From Prorocentrum cordatum (Eukaryota > Sar > Dinophyceae > Prorocentrales > Prorocentraceae), in NCBI GenBank assembly GCA_963575745.1, contig CAUYUJ010005047.1, forward strand, positions 1-64,000: DNA of 64,000 nucleotides. Reading direction: 5' to 3'. The notes below the pieces were generated by a model that saw only the letters and a list, made by a program, of their open reading frames with translations, had not been told where the DNA came from and made no database searches. The position numbers and the translations under genes were made by a program. Each line of letters begins with the position of its first letter. The stretch's first letter is position 1. Of the stretch, positions 21,086 to 31,575 are shown one piece after another.

Positions 21086-22526
21086 CCCGTGGAGCGCCAC
21101 CGTGAGCCTGCCCCACAGGGAACTCTGTTGAGGACAGCAGCGGAAAATAAGGTAATCGCGTGGCGTCCCAGAGTTCTTTTCGGACCACACCTCAAGACGA
21201 CCATGGTCCTTCGGCAGATTCCCAAGACGGCAGTTCAAGCATCGGAGGTATATGAATCTGGTGAGGGCAGGGCAGGTTGTGATGGTATCCGTAGTCCTCC
21301 GAAAACGGAGACAGTGTTCCGCGGTGTTGGCCCACTGCCAAAATGAAGTTTGGTTCCATGTGCATTCGCCTTAGTACATGTGCTCGCGTACAATGACTTA
21401 TGTGTCCTTCTGATGCGGGCTGTAGGACTTGGGCGACACAATCGCCGCTTTCGGCGAGGCGACCTCTTCAGCTTGTGTGACTCCTCTCAGTGTGTGTGTA
21501 GGCATGTACCCGACGTTGGGCGTGTGTTCAGGGTGCCAGTGCTTCTTGGCACAGGCGCAGGGGTCGGCTCGCGCCTTCGCCTTCGCCGAATGCGCGTGCA
21601 TTCTCTCCACAGTGGTCGCGGCCCTGCACACTCGGCGACCACCGTTCTCACGCGTGCTGCCGTGTGCCGAGCTCATGGTTTACACATCTGGCTCGGTTCT
21701 CAGCGCTCCGTCGAACCACCACGCAAAGCCTGCTTGGCACCCTTGCATTGCTGAGTCTGTCTTCAAGGCACCGTGAGGTCGTGGTTCCTAACCCCACTTG
21801 CATTTCTCGCTGAATCCCTCGCGGCTGTCGTGCAGGCATCCTCGTTCAGTGGTTGCGTTCTCACACATGTCTGGGTGTGTGCGTTGGGCCATCCGCCTCA
21901 ACGCCAATTGTGTGAATCTCCTTGGTCGGACTTAGCGACGCTCTTTGCCCGCGCGTATCTCGCCGCTATTTGCGGTCCTGATTCGGTCGTTCCTCTACTG
22001 CACACTCAGTCTTTTTGCGTCAGCGCGCACCCTGCGAGCTCAGCAGAAGACATGCTCCACTAGCATTTGCGGTCAGGTTACGGGAGTTACAGGGTCGGAC
22101 GTGCACGCTCGCACGGTCTCTCTCTCTCTCTCTCTCATTGCTCTATCTCTCTCTCTATATTTCTCTCTTCTTTTCCCTTTCTCAAGCGTTGTGCCAATCG
22201 TGTTGACAAACGCAAGCGCGATCACATAAGGCAGCGTGAGCGTTCGGATTCGTGCAAATGCGGCTGCATTGTATTTGATCAAACACTGTCCAGAGCATCA
22301 CTGTAGGTTTGTGCCAGTGCGACCCGGATATATCACAGCGCGGCCGAATGTGCCGGCAGTGTTAGTACGGTGTGTGTGTGTGTGTGTGTGTTTGTGTGCG
22401 TATGTGTGTGTGTGTGTGTTTGTGTGTGTATGTGTGTACGCGGGCGTCGATGTTGAATCCACCATGGCACGTGTATGTATCCAGTCTCGGTCATTGCACT
22501 GATGTTGTTTGCAGTTTCCCTTCCAG
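21086..22526. other. Mostly intron-like sequence, no supported gene
   Basis: Mixed-composition sequence with CT runs (22118-22165) and a (TG)n array (22370-22440). The stretch 21195-21250 plus reads as a possible exon but its borders cannot be placed. The segment leading to 22526 would be the intron before the exon at 22527. Confidence 0.35.
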
Positions 22527-22595
22527 GCTATCACTGCACTCGAGGAAGCACAGAAGTCCAGCTCCGAGCTCGTACAGAAGAAGGCCTCCATCAAG
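22527..22595 (+). CDS. Short coiled-coil exon of an unidentified gene
   Basis: A 69-base phase-0 stretch coding 23 residues, AITALEEAQKSSSELVQKK plus ASIK, rich in Glu, Gln, Lys and Ser as in a coiled coil. It is bordered by CTTCCAG| on the left and AAG|GCGAG on the right. AG|GC is a donor type known from dinoflagellate introns. Downstream the frame stops within five codons, which fits an exon end. Other exons of the gene are not located; a chance reading frame cannot be excluded. Confidence 0.45.
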
Positions 22596-23473
22596 GCGAG
22601 ATGCTGTTTATTTTGACCCTGCTCACTCTATGGTTCTCCTTCGTTGTAGTTTCACTGAGGGAGGAGGACGAGCAGGACTGCAATGCGCAGCCACCACGTG
22701 GACCGAAGCCGCCAGATCAAAATCAGTGGCAGAGCGAACAGGGCGTCAACAGCGAAACATGAGTCAGAGGACAGTCCGAGGCATGAAGGTAACCCGTTGC
22801 GCGATCGTGGTGCGGTCTGGCCTCGTGTGGTCCTCTCCCGTTTCTTCCTTCCACGCCTCCCTCCTCCCTCTTCTCTTCCTCGTCCCTCCTCCCTCTTCCC
22901 GATCCCTCCTTCCCTCCCTCCTCTCCTTATCCCGTCCTCCCTCCTCGGCCTCCTCCTCTCCCCTCTCTTGCTCGCTCCTCCCCCGCTCCCCTCTTGCCCC
23001 CTGCTCCTCCCCCCTCCCCCCCTTCAGCTCCCCCCTCCATCCACCCTCCCTCCCCTTGCCCCTCCTCCTCCCGGAGCTCCCAGCCCCTGGCAGAGGGGGC
23101 GCAGCGCCGTCTCCTCCCCCGCCCCCTCCTTCAGCTCCCCCCTCCAGCCCCCACCCTCCTTCCCTCCCCCCCCCCCTCCTCCCGGGGCTCCCAGCCCCTG
23201 GCGGAGGGGGCGCCGCGCCGTGCCCTCCCCCCCCCCCTCCCCCCTCCGCCTGCTGCGCCCCCCCCCGTGCCACGCGCCGACCCGAGGTGGCCAAGGTCCG
23301 CCCCCCGCGTCCGCCCGCGGCGCGCGCGCGCGCGCCCCCCCCCCGGAGTGCCTCCGGGCGAGCGAGCGGGGGTCGGATTTCGGCAGGATTCGACGACCTG
23401 ATGGATTTCGATAGGATTTCGGTAGGATTCGGTAGGGTTCGGTAGGATTTGGGTAGGATTTCGGGATGCGCGT
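22596..23473. repeat. Intron-like spacer and CT/CCCTCC-rich tract
   Basis: 22845-23350 is a polypyrimidine tract with two GAGCTCCCAGCCCCTGGC repeats about 105 bp apart. 23400-23465 is a GGATTTCGGTAGG degenerate repeat. Confidence 0.6.
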
Positions 23474-23531
23474 GGGCGGGAGAAGTTCGGGCCGGATTTC
23501 GACGACCTCATGGATTTGCGACAGGTCCGCC
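23474..23531 (+). repeat. Left 58-bp direct repeat flanking MITE E1
   Basis: Starts GGGCGGGAGAAGTTCGGG and ends GACAGGTCCGCC. Repeated at 23879-23936 with three mismatches. Confidence 0.9.
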
Positions 23532-23539
23532 CTCGCGAG

Positions 23540-23876
23540 TCTGGACGCCCGACATGGGTACGGAAAGAATGGGTACGATGCCCAACAGCAGTGCCTGTTC
23601 ATTTTGGACAGGATTCGCTGTCCACGCCGCCGCGGCAGATGCCTGGGCGGCACAGCCACTGGATCGGCACGAACGGAATGGGTACGGACAGAATGGGTAC
23701 GATGTCCAACAGCAGTTCCTGTTCATGTTGAACAGGATTCGTTGTCCACGCCGCCGCGGCCCGTGTCCGTTCGAGACGGAAGGCCGCCTGCCCAACAGCG
23801 GCCGCTGTTGGTTTGGGACAACATTTGCTGTTGGGCATTGTGCCCATTCTTTCCGTACCCATTTCGGGCGTCCAAA
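23540..23876 (+). mobile_element. MITE E, copy 1, with internal duplication
   Basis: Ends form a 34-bp inverted repeat: left TCTGGACGCCCGACATGGG, right (reverse complement) TTTGGACGCCCGAAATGGG, both continuing TACGGAAAGAATGGG (32 of 34). Internally a ~124-bp unit carrying GGATTCG(C/T)TGTCCACGCCG is duplicated, so it is longer than the copy at 53 kb. A GAG trinucleotide lies on both sides and may be the target duplication. No ORF. Confidence 0.85.
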
Positions 23877-23878
23877 GA

Positions 23879-23936
23879 GGGCGGGAGAAGTTCGGGTAGG
23901 ATTTCGACGACCTCATGGATTTGCGACAGGTCTGCC
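23879..23936 (+). repeat. Right 58-bp direct repeat flanking MITE E1
   Basis: 55 of 58 identical to 23474-23531 and beginning two bases after the MITE end. Confidence 0.9.
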
Positions 23937-24220
23937 GGACCTGCAACGGATGCGTGTAAGCTTCGTAGGCTCGGCAACCATTCGGCACGTCCCTCGCACA
24001 TTCGACGAGCATGTCGCTTCTCGGGTGAGTCGATTCCGTAGTCGACCTCCTGTTGGAGAAGTGAGAAGCAGGAGGCCTTCCCGGAAGGCTCGGACGTCTC
24101 AGGAGGAACACAACGCCACACACTTTTGCGTCAGCGGCGAGGCGGCGAACTCCGCTCCGGCGAGACGCTAGATAGAAAGGGACATCAACTAGCGAATTGG
24201 CTGGCGAGCAAAAAGGGGGG
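23937..24220. other. Gene-free spacer
   Basis: Unique sequence without supported coding potential. Confidence 0.4.
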
Positions 24221-24400
24221 ACGGCCGCGAGGAATAACACAACACACACACACCCACACAGAAATAAGCGTCGCTTCCCAGAAACATGTGGGAAACAACC
24301 GGAGAAGTGGGGGGGAAGACGGAGCTCCAGAAAACGTGGGACAACTATGGGGAATCCCTTGATCCGTGTCTGAATTTGATCGTGGGTCCCTGGGCGCCTT
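24221..24400 (+). repeat. AT-richer dispersed repeat, copy 3 (diverged)
   Basis: ACACACACACCCACACAGAA, then GGGGGGAAGAC and CTATGGGGAATCCCTTG, in the family order but more diverged. Confidence 0.6.
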
Positions 24401-24960
24401 CAGTCTCCCAGCCCTCCGGGAAGTTCTCCAAGCCTTCCCCGAAGACGCAGAGCACGTCGCAGAGGGCGCGCGGGCTTCTCTGGAGGCCTTCTCAGGAGGC
24501 CTCCCGAGGAGGCCTTCGCGGGAGGCCTTCTCAGGAGGCCGTCTCAGGAGGGCCTCTCTGAAGGAGGTTCGCCGCCTTCTCAGGAGGCCTCCTCCTTCCC
24601 GCCTCCCCAGCTGGCGTGCAGACCCGGGCCGACCCGTCGGGACAGGGGGGTGGAGGAGGAGGAGGAGGAGGAGGAGGAGGAGGAGGAGGAGGAGGAGGAG
24701 GAGGAGGAGGAGGGGGAGGAGGGCGCAGGAAGCGCAGAGCGAGCCTATCGCCGAGCAGACCGCTGCGCGAGCACACGGACCGTCGGAGGTCCGCGCGGTC
24801 TCTCTGCGGTCGGGAGCCCCGGGGCGGCGCTTCCCGCGCCGCCCATGGCCCATGGCGCGCTCTGCGCGCATGTGTGTGCGTGTGTGTGTGCGTGTCCGTG
24901 TGTGTGTGTGTGTGTGCGCGCGCGCGCGCGCGCGCGTGGGGGGGGGGGGGGGGGCGATGG
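24401..24960. repeat. GGAGGCCTTC repeats, GGA array and TG/CG run
   Basis: 24475-24600 has TCAGGAGGCCTTC-type repeats. 24650-24722 is a clean (GGA)n array. 24868-24955 is (TG)n/(CG)n followed by an 18-G run. Confidence 0.8.
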
Positions 24961-24974
24961 TCAGGCGCAGCGGT

Positions 24975-25152
24975 TCACCACCCACCAAACCACCCCACCC
25001 CAACCCGACCCGAAGGCTCAGACTTATCCTCGATTTCCAGTTGGGGGGGGTCGTGGATCATTGAGAAAACACATATGGAACCCGTACCCCCACCAACCCG
25101 AAATTCGGGTCTTCGGGTTGGGTTGGGGTGGTCTGGTAGGTAGTCAGGTCAG
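24975..25152 (+). mobile_element. MITE B, copy 3, with 13-bp target duplication
   Basis: Left end TTCACCACCCACCAAACCAC, right end CTTCGGGTTGGGTTGGGGTGG then TCTGGTAGGTAGTCA. The 13-base GGTCAGGCGCAGC occurs directly before (24959) and directly after (about 25147). An 8-13 bp duplication with long inverted ends suggests a Mutator-like non-autonomous element. Confidence 0.8.
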
Positions 25153-25964
25153 GCGCAGCAGTCGGCTCGGTCTGCTGACAGCTTGCAGTGGTGACCCATG
25201 CCAAGGAAGACCCTGCCTGCCTTCAGGGTGCCCCGGGTCTCCTGGGCTTCGCTGGTCCTGCTATGGGAAGCATGACGCTTCCACACCACAACTCAGTGGA
25301 CGCCCTGGGATCTCAGGGTCGGGTTTCTAGGGGGAGGTGCCTTGTGGTCGAGTTCCTACTGTATGCTCGTGCAGGCTGCTCTTCTGTTGCTTCTGGCGCG
25401 CCGGCTCGGACGCCGTCACATCCCCACTCCGACTGCGAGGGCGTCGGTTGCCGATTGCGAGGGAGTCAACCATGAAGACCTTTGTCCACTGCGGATCTGT
25501 GGCTCCGAGAGCCCGTTGAAGCGGGATTGGAGCGCTCTTGAGGCCAATCCGAGAGCTTCGGGGCCATTTCTGAGCCCCTTTGGCGGCCTTCGGGGTGCCT
25601 CTTTGTGTCATACTCGAGGGCATTGATCAAATAACGGAGGGGTCTCAATTCGACTCGCCCCGCCCGAGCCAGAAACGTCGCCCCATGGACCCCTCTTGGA
25701 TCCTTTGTGTTGCGCTATTGGGGCTGTCGTAGGTCTCTGCTGGGCCACTCTTGGGGCTCTCTCTAGCGATCGTAGGGCAGTTCTTAGGCCTCAGAGGCCC
25801 ATCGGAAAATATCGGGGGCAACACCCAACAGCATTGGCACCCAGTATGGTTGTTGATTGTGTGTTGTCCTCTCGGCGGTCTTGGGGTGGTCCTATTGGAA
25901 TCCCGTTGCGACACCTTGGAGGCTATGTTGATCTATATGGGAGGACAGCCCAATGCCCCAGATA
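25153..25964. other. Gene-free stretch
   Basis: Mixed sequence, partly of CTTGGGG character (25520-25780). Open frames at 25188-25475 lack domain evidence. Confidence 0.35.
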
Positions 25965-26065
25965 GTCAGAGTGTGGGGGGCGAACGGTCATTCATTGTCC
26001 CTGGGTGCGTGGCTGAATTGGGAACTCGTGGTGAGAATTCTGCTTGTTGCGTTGAACTCTCATCT
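25965..26065 (+). repeat. Dispersed repeat, second copy of 9207-9295
   Basis: GTCATTCATTGTCCCTGGG and CTCGTGGTGAGAATTC in the same order as the minus-strand copy at 9207-9295. Confidence 0.65.
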
Positions 26066-26960
26066 TAGAAGAATATGTATTCAATCGCTTCGCTCACTCC
26101 GCCGGCCCGTATTGCATGATCGCTACTGCTTCGGCGCGGGCTCGGGGCCATTTCGGCGCCGCCCAAAGGAGGAAGATGAGGATGGGGAGGGGGAGGGGAG
26201 GAGGAGAAGAGGATGAGAAGGAACGGAGGAGGATGAAGATAAATATGAGAAGGAGGAGGAGGAGGAAGAGAAAAGGGCGGAGGAGGAAGCCTCTCGATGG
26301 CATCTTGCGGCGCTCTTGGGGCCAAACAGGGCCGTCGTCCAGATGCTTCTTTGGGAGGCCCTGGGGTCTGTTGAGAGGCCGTTCGGGGGCGCCTGGGAGA
26401 CATTTTTGAAGCCTTGTAGGGCCTCTTTTGAGCCTCCTTGGAGCCTCCTGGGGTCTCTTGGGGGCCTCTTGGCTGCATCTTGGGCCATCTTGGGGGCCTC
26501 TCGGGGCCTCCTGGGTTTCGGTTCGTGGTCCCCATCTTGGGCTCCTCTTGGGGCCGTCTTGGGGCTCTCTTGGGCCTTCTTGGGCCGTCTCGGAGCCCGT
26601 TTGGACTCTCTGGGGGCCTTCTTGGGGGCCTCTTGAGCCGTCTTCGTGCGCTCTTGGGGGCCCCTTGGGCCGTCCTGGAGCATCGGAAAGCCGAAAATGC
26701 GACAAGGCCAAAATCCTTCCAAAACCGCAGTAAAATTTATGATTTTGGCCTCTCGGGGCGCTCTTGTAAGGCCTCTTGGAGGCCACTTGGAGCGTCTTGG
26801 CGGCTTCTTGGGCCGTATTGGGATCATCTTCGGCGTCTTGGAGCGTCCTTTGGGCGTCTCGGGGGCCTCTTGGGCAGTCTTGGGGGCCTCTTGGGGCCCT
26901 CTTGGCGCGCTCTGGGGGGCCTGAGAGGCCGTACCCAGGAGGAAAACCATCTCTGAGTAG
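26066..26960. repeat. Large CTTGGGG-type repeat, copy E
   Basis: A GGA-rich start (26165-26290) leads into degenerate GGGGCCTCTTGG units. A core near 26690 (AGCCGAAAATGCGACAAGGCC) and TTTATGATTTTGGCCTCTCGG correspond to those in copies A, D and F. On the minus strand it is open for 275 codons of Pro/Arg/Gln repeats. Confidence 0.75.
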
Positions 26961-27224
26961 ACCTTCTCGGGACCTTCCCGGGCTGCGGTCGGGGTTCTTT
27001 TCCCCGGGGGGACCCCCAGGGGCCGCCCCGCGCGCCCGAACTAGAAGAATTGTGAACCAGTTACCGGAGATCTTAGCACGCCTCTGGCCCGTTGGGCCGG
27101 CGAATTGTTGATCCCCCCCGTCCGGTGCACTTTTTTTTCAATTGAAGTGCCCTTCCCGCGGCTCGCACCCTGTTTTTTATCAGGGACAGTCTTGAGGGTC
27201 AAACTGTGTTGTTGGCCCCCGGTT

Positions 27225-27475
27225 TACAACAACAACGGCTCCCGCCTGGCACTTCCTCGCAATGCATTCAAGAATCGCACTCTCGGTTTGGACTTCCGTG
27301 CAATTTAACACTGGATCGCGGCTCCCGCTTGATACTTCCTGACAATGTATTAAAGAATCACGCTCTCGCTTGGGACTTACTTGCAACGTACCACCGAATC
27401 GCGGCTCCCGCTTGATACTTCCTCACAATGTATTCAGATGCCGCTCCTCGACAATCAGGAATGGCGCTCCCGCTA
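27225..27475 (+). repeat. ~47-bp degenerate tandem repeat
   Basis: Five units of the form ATCGCGGCTCCCGCTTGATACTTCC followed by ACAATGTATTCAAGA. The first and third look closest, suggesting a 95-bp higher-order unit. Confidence 0.75.
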
Positions 27476-27584
27476 CATATTGCCTGGCGGTTCAAGCAGA
27501 GCTTACGCTTCAACGACCCGCCCGCTCGACCCGCCCGTCTGGGCCTGCCCGCCCGACCAGCCCGCTAGGGACTACAGTCGCCGG

Positions 27585-27885
27585 TCGCTGCCCTTCGCTG
27601 CCTTCGATGCCCTTCGCTGCCCGTACTGGTTCCGCGGTCGCCTTCGCTCGCTGCCCTTCGTGGCCCTGTTGCTGCCCTCAGTGGCCCCGTCGCTGCCCAT
27701 TGTGGCCCCGCATTATATGCCCTTCGTGGCCCCCGCTCGCAGTCGCCCGCCGTGGCCCCATACGCATGCCCTTCGTAGCCCCGCTGTCGCCCTTCGTGGC
27801 CCTCTCGCTGCCCTTCGTGGCCCCTTTGCTGCCCTGAGTGGCCCCGCTGTCGCCCTTTGTGGCCCCATAGAAGAATGCCCTTCGT
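27585..27885 (+). repeat. GCTGCCCTTCGTGGCCC minisatellite
   Basis: About fifteen 15-18 bp units of GCTGCCCTTCGTGGCCCC type. Confidence 0.8.
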
Positions 27886-28036
27886 TTCGTTTTCAAGGGC
27901 TTCACCAACCACACGTGGCAGGGAATAAGTGTACCCCCCAAAAGGGGGTACGATCGAAGACGAAGAGGGCGGGTATCCAGGGCTTGGGATTTGCATCTTG
28001 AATGACACGCGAGCAGATCAGAGCGAACAGTCTTTA

Positions 28037-28765
28037 AATGATTGTTGTTGTTGTTGCTGTTGCTGTTGTTGTTGTTGCTGTTGTTGTCGTCCCACCCGCG
28101 ACACACCCGCGACCCACCCCGCCACCCACCCCGCGACCCACCCCGCGACCCACCCCGCGACCCACCCCGCGACCCACCCGCGACCCAACCCGCGACCCAC
28201 CCGCGGCCCACCCGCGACCCACCTGGGACCCACCCGCGACCCACCCGCGACCCAGCCGCGACCCACCCGCAACCCATCCGTGACCCATCCGCGACCCACC
28301 CGCGACCCACCTCGCGACCCACCCGCGACCCACCCCGCGACCCACCCTCAAGGGAGGAAACAACACCCAGACCCGACAATTGACGTTTACTAAACGGCCC
28401 TGGGCGTTTACTCAACAGCCCTGCCCTGATCGAATTACTCCTTGTGTGCGTTTACTAAACGGCTTCGCTTGTCGGGGTGATTAGTATGGGGTGGATTTTC
28501 TGCCCTCTACACCCGCGGCTCACCCGCGATCCACCCGCGACCCAACCCGCGACCCACCCTCGACCCACCCGCGACCCACCCGCGACCCATTTGCGACCCA
28601 CCCACGACCTACCCACGTTGGTTTAACGAAAAGATCGGCGCTTGCGGCGGGCTCGTTGTATAATCTGTGAAGCCTTGGCGCTTGCGGCGGTCTTCTGCAG
28701 AGTCTCCCAAACTGCCGACGTCCCCACCGCCCCCTTGCTCTTATCCGCATCTGCGGGGTGCTACG
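28037..28765 (-). mobile_element. Retroposon-like repeat with (CAA)n tail, copy 2
   Basis: The mirror orientation of 8554-9206. Reading the minus strand: CGTAGCACCCCGCAGATGCGG, GACGTCGGCAGTTTGGGAG, GTGGGTCGCGG minisatellite, GCCGTTTAGTAAACG, second minisatellite, then (CAACAG/CAA)n. Flanks differ from copy 1, so these are two insertions and not one inverted duplication of the region. Confidence 0.75.
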
Positions 28766-29379
28766 TATATCATCCTCCCCCTTAAGCCCCCGGTCTTGAT
28801 TATCTGCTGCCAAGGCAGAATTGATCGTTGGAGAGGGGCTGCGAGGCCGAACTTCAGTGTCCCCGGAGAAAGTTACGAATCGAAGCTGCAATCTTCTGAT
28901 GACGAGAAGAAGCCATCACGGATGCGTGGCAGGGCTATGATATTCTCACCATGCCAGTTTTCCCTAGTCACGAGAGCGAGGCAGTGCGATCGAGGTCTCA
29001 CCATTTCAGCTGTCCCAAGTCACGAACGTGTGGCACGGGTATGTGCTCTCTGCGTGGTGCATGAGCGTTGTGCTGTCCATGTTCTGTTTATGTGGTGCTG
29101 TCTGTGTGCTATCCGTACATCCGTACACGCGACTCGCCAGGACAAACAGTTTCTTTATCCCCCCAGAGCTCCGAGCTTTCCTGTCTGGGAGATTAATATC
29201 GGGGGCACTCGGTGGTTAGTGTTGTTTTTGTCCAGAAACATTCCAAGGCCTCCCCCGAGGTACATACATCTTCGAAACATTTTTGGCGTTTCAATAATTG
29301 GGGCTTCGAGTGAACGGGTGGGGCGTGAGTGTTTTTTTTTTTTTTTCTGGAGGGGGTGTACGGGTGTATTCATGCCATT
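28766..29379. other. Gene-free stretch
   Basis: Unique, AT-richer. An open plus-frame stretch at 29028-29219 with hydrophobic content is not supported by domain or splice evidence. A poly-T run sits at 29331-29347. Confidence 0.3.
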
Positions 29380-29905
29380 GTTGGGCCCGAAATCTCTTTT
29401 GGGGCCTCCTTGGGGCGCTCTAGGGGTGCACTCGGGGCCATCTTGCGACCCTCTTGGGCCATCCTGGAGCCATCTGGAGGCCTTAGACGCCCATTGGACG
29501 CGAAAAGGTCAGAATGCACCACGCATTGATTTCGTTGGAAGGCTTCGTGGCCACTCGGAGCCATCCTGGGGTCGGGGTCTCGGGACTTCTTGGAGGCCCA
29601 CGTGACAAGTAGGACCTTCTTCGGACTCGCAGGTGACCCTCTCAAGGGGCCGTCTTGGGCCGTCGTGGTGCAATATTGTGCCCATTTCCGCAGTCTTGGT
29701 GGAAGAATCTTGGGGTTACCTTCGGGGCCTCTTGACCAATCTTTGGGCTCTCCTGAGCTGTCCCAGGACCGTCTCGCGCCGTCTTCGGGTTCTTGGGGCT
29801 GTGCTGTGCCGTCTGGGCCATCAGTGGGGTCGGTTGGTGATCTATTGTCTCTGAGCGCTGCACGTATTGTCTCTGAATTGGACCTCTCCCAAGCTCGTTG
29901 CGCCA
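29380..29905. repeat. Large CTTGGGG-type repeat, copy G (diverged)
   Basis: Degenerate GGGGCC…CTTGGG units with a GACGCGAAAAGGTCAGAATGC core near 29498. Confidence 0.65.
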
Positions 29906-30578
29906 CCGCGCCGCGCCTAGTTGGGTATGGGCTTGGGGGTCGAAGCACGGCATCTGTCAGTCTGTCAGCATAGTTTGTCGTCTAGAATGGTATCTCCGTC
30001 GGGTATGTAGGCCAATGTGGATTGGCCATTGGTATTGGACGTTGGAAGTGGCGCGTGCCACATGCATGGTGCGGTTCCCTGACGCATGTGCGCAGCCTCT
30101 GCAAACGGTACCATCGGCCGTTCTTCTGCAATCGGTGTGGCCATATGACATTACAATCGGCCAAGCCGTGCACTTGTTGGCAACATGCTTGAATGTTCTG
30201 TTGACGTTGGCCGCCGCTGCGCAGTTTCAGTTTTCGACTTCCCCCCAGCGTTGTTTCCTTACTCCGTCGATGCTCGACTCGTTGGACCGCTTGTCCCAGC
30301 GCTGTGTAGTTTCTTTGTCAACGTGCATCGCTGTGGCTATCGCTGTCCTTAGCCCCTCACTGGATGAATGCGCCTCCTCCACTCTGGACGGTGGCACAAC
30401 GTCGTCATCATCAACTCTATCGTCGACATCTTCCACATCAACTTGCCTCATACGACAGATAACTGTCTTCGTCGTCGCCGTCGTCACCATCACCATCACC
30501 ATCGCCATCACTGTCTGTGCCCATATGCTTCAAGGGCAACGCGCTCCGTACATCGAATCAGGCGGAATATCCGTCTGA
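29906..30578 (+). CDS. Doubtful hydrophobic ORF, unidentified
   Basis: Plus-strand frame open from 29898 to 30578 (226 codons), outside the repeats. It has three hydrophobic stretches (around residues 95-115, 138-155 and 190-212), the last within a CATCAC-type trinucleotide repeat. No family is recognised and the Ser/Thr run comes from a microsatellite. Most likely a chance frame; listed because the region is otherwise unexplained. Confidence 0.12.
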
Positions 30579-30701
30579 TGCACAACTCATTTCATCTCCG
30601 TGTCCTCAGTGGTGTCAGCTTTACCATATGGGTAACATGCGGCGCTATTAGTAACCTGGAGGGAACAGCCAGAAGACTGGATCAACTGCCAGAATCTATA
30701 T

Positions 30702-31430
30702 CCAGCTGCCTACGGCAAGTCCCGCCACCGTGCCTGGGTTGTGGGTTATAGGCCCTAGTGTTCGTTGGAATCTCGCGGGAGGCCTCTCGGGGGCCTCTTG
30801 GAGGCAGTTTTGAGGCGGGTGCCTCCTTGGCCTATGGGGGGCCTCGGGCCTCTTGGGCGCCTCTTGAGGCCTCCAGGGGGCCCCTCGGGGCGGAAGGCTC
30901 GGATGTTCGGTTTGTGTTTACTCTCTGGGGCCCCTTCTGGGGCCGTCTTGGGGACCTCTTGGGCCGTCTTGGGCGACTCTTGGGGCGTCTGGGGCGCTCC
31001 TAGGCCGTCTTGGGACTCTTGGAGGCCTCTTGGGCCGTTTTGGGGTTGTTTTGTGGGCCTCTTAGGCCGTCTTGCAGCGTTGGAGAGCCGAAAAGGCGAG
31101 AACGCCAACATCCTGCCAGAACGCAGGGGGAATCAATGATTTTTGCCTGTGGGGGCCCTTGGGAGATCTCTCGGAGAGCCTTTGGAAGCCTCTTGCGCCA
31201 TCTTGGGGCCATCTTGGCCGTCTTCGAGCGATCGTCCAGCGACCCGGGGCCCTCTCGGACCGTCTTGGGGGCCTCCCGGGTCGCCCTGGAAGCCTTTGAG
31301 GGCCCCGGGGAGGAGCCATGGCCGCCCCCAGGGACCTCCGGGGAGCATGGCTGGTGCGCGCAGGGAGGCGCTTCCCGAGGAGGTATGGGGCCCCTTAGAA
31401 GATGACAGGCACCCTGTCATTACCAGTTTG
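30702..31430. repeat. Large CTTGGGG-type repeat, copy F
   Basis: Near full-length partner of copy A (6338-7120): the same left end CAAGTCCCGCCACCGTGCC, GGGGCGGAAGGCTCGGAT near 30888, GCCGAAAAGGCGAGAACGCCA near 31087, and the GACAGGCACCCTGTCA right end. Confidence 0.8.
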
Positions 31431-31545
31431 AAACGTATCCCTCTCCCTATGTTTGACATCACCTCACCTCGATGCCGATCTTAAGGATTCCCTCAGTTTC
31501 TGAGGGCCTATCCCTAAGATTGTCCTCGCTTTTTGCTCGCCCATC
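31425..31545 (+). mobile_element. MITE I fragment just upstream of the glycosyltransferase exon
   Basis: Starts TTACCAG…AACGTATCCCTCTCCCT and follows the order of MITE I at 53241-53398 (ACCTC…CGATGCC, ATCTTA(A/G)GGA, GAGGGC…ATCCCT(A/G)AGATTGTC). The right inverted repeat is missing or too decayed to see. It ends only some 30-50 bases before the coding stretch. Confidence 0.65.
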
Positions 31546-31575
31546 TCAGCACTTGGCACTCTACCGCGCCTCAAC

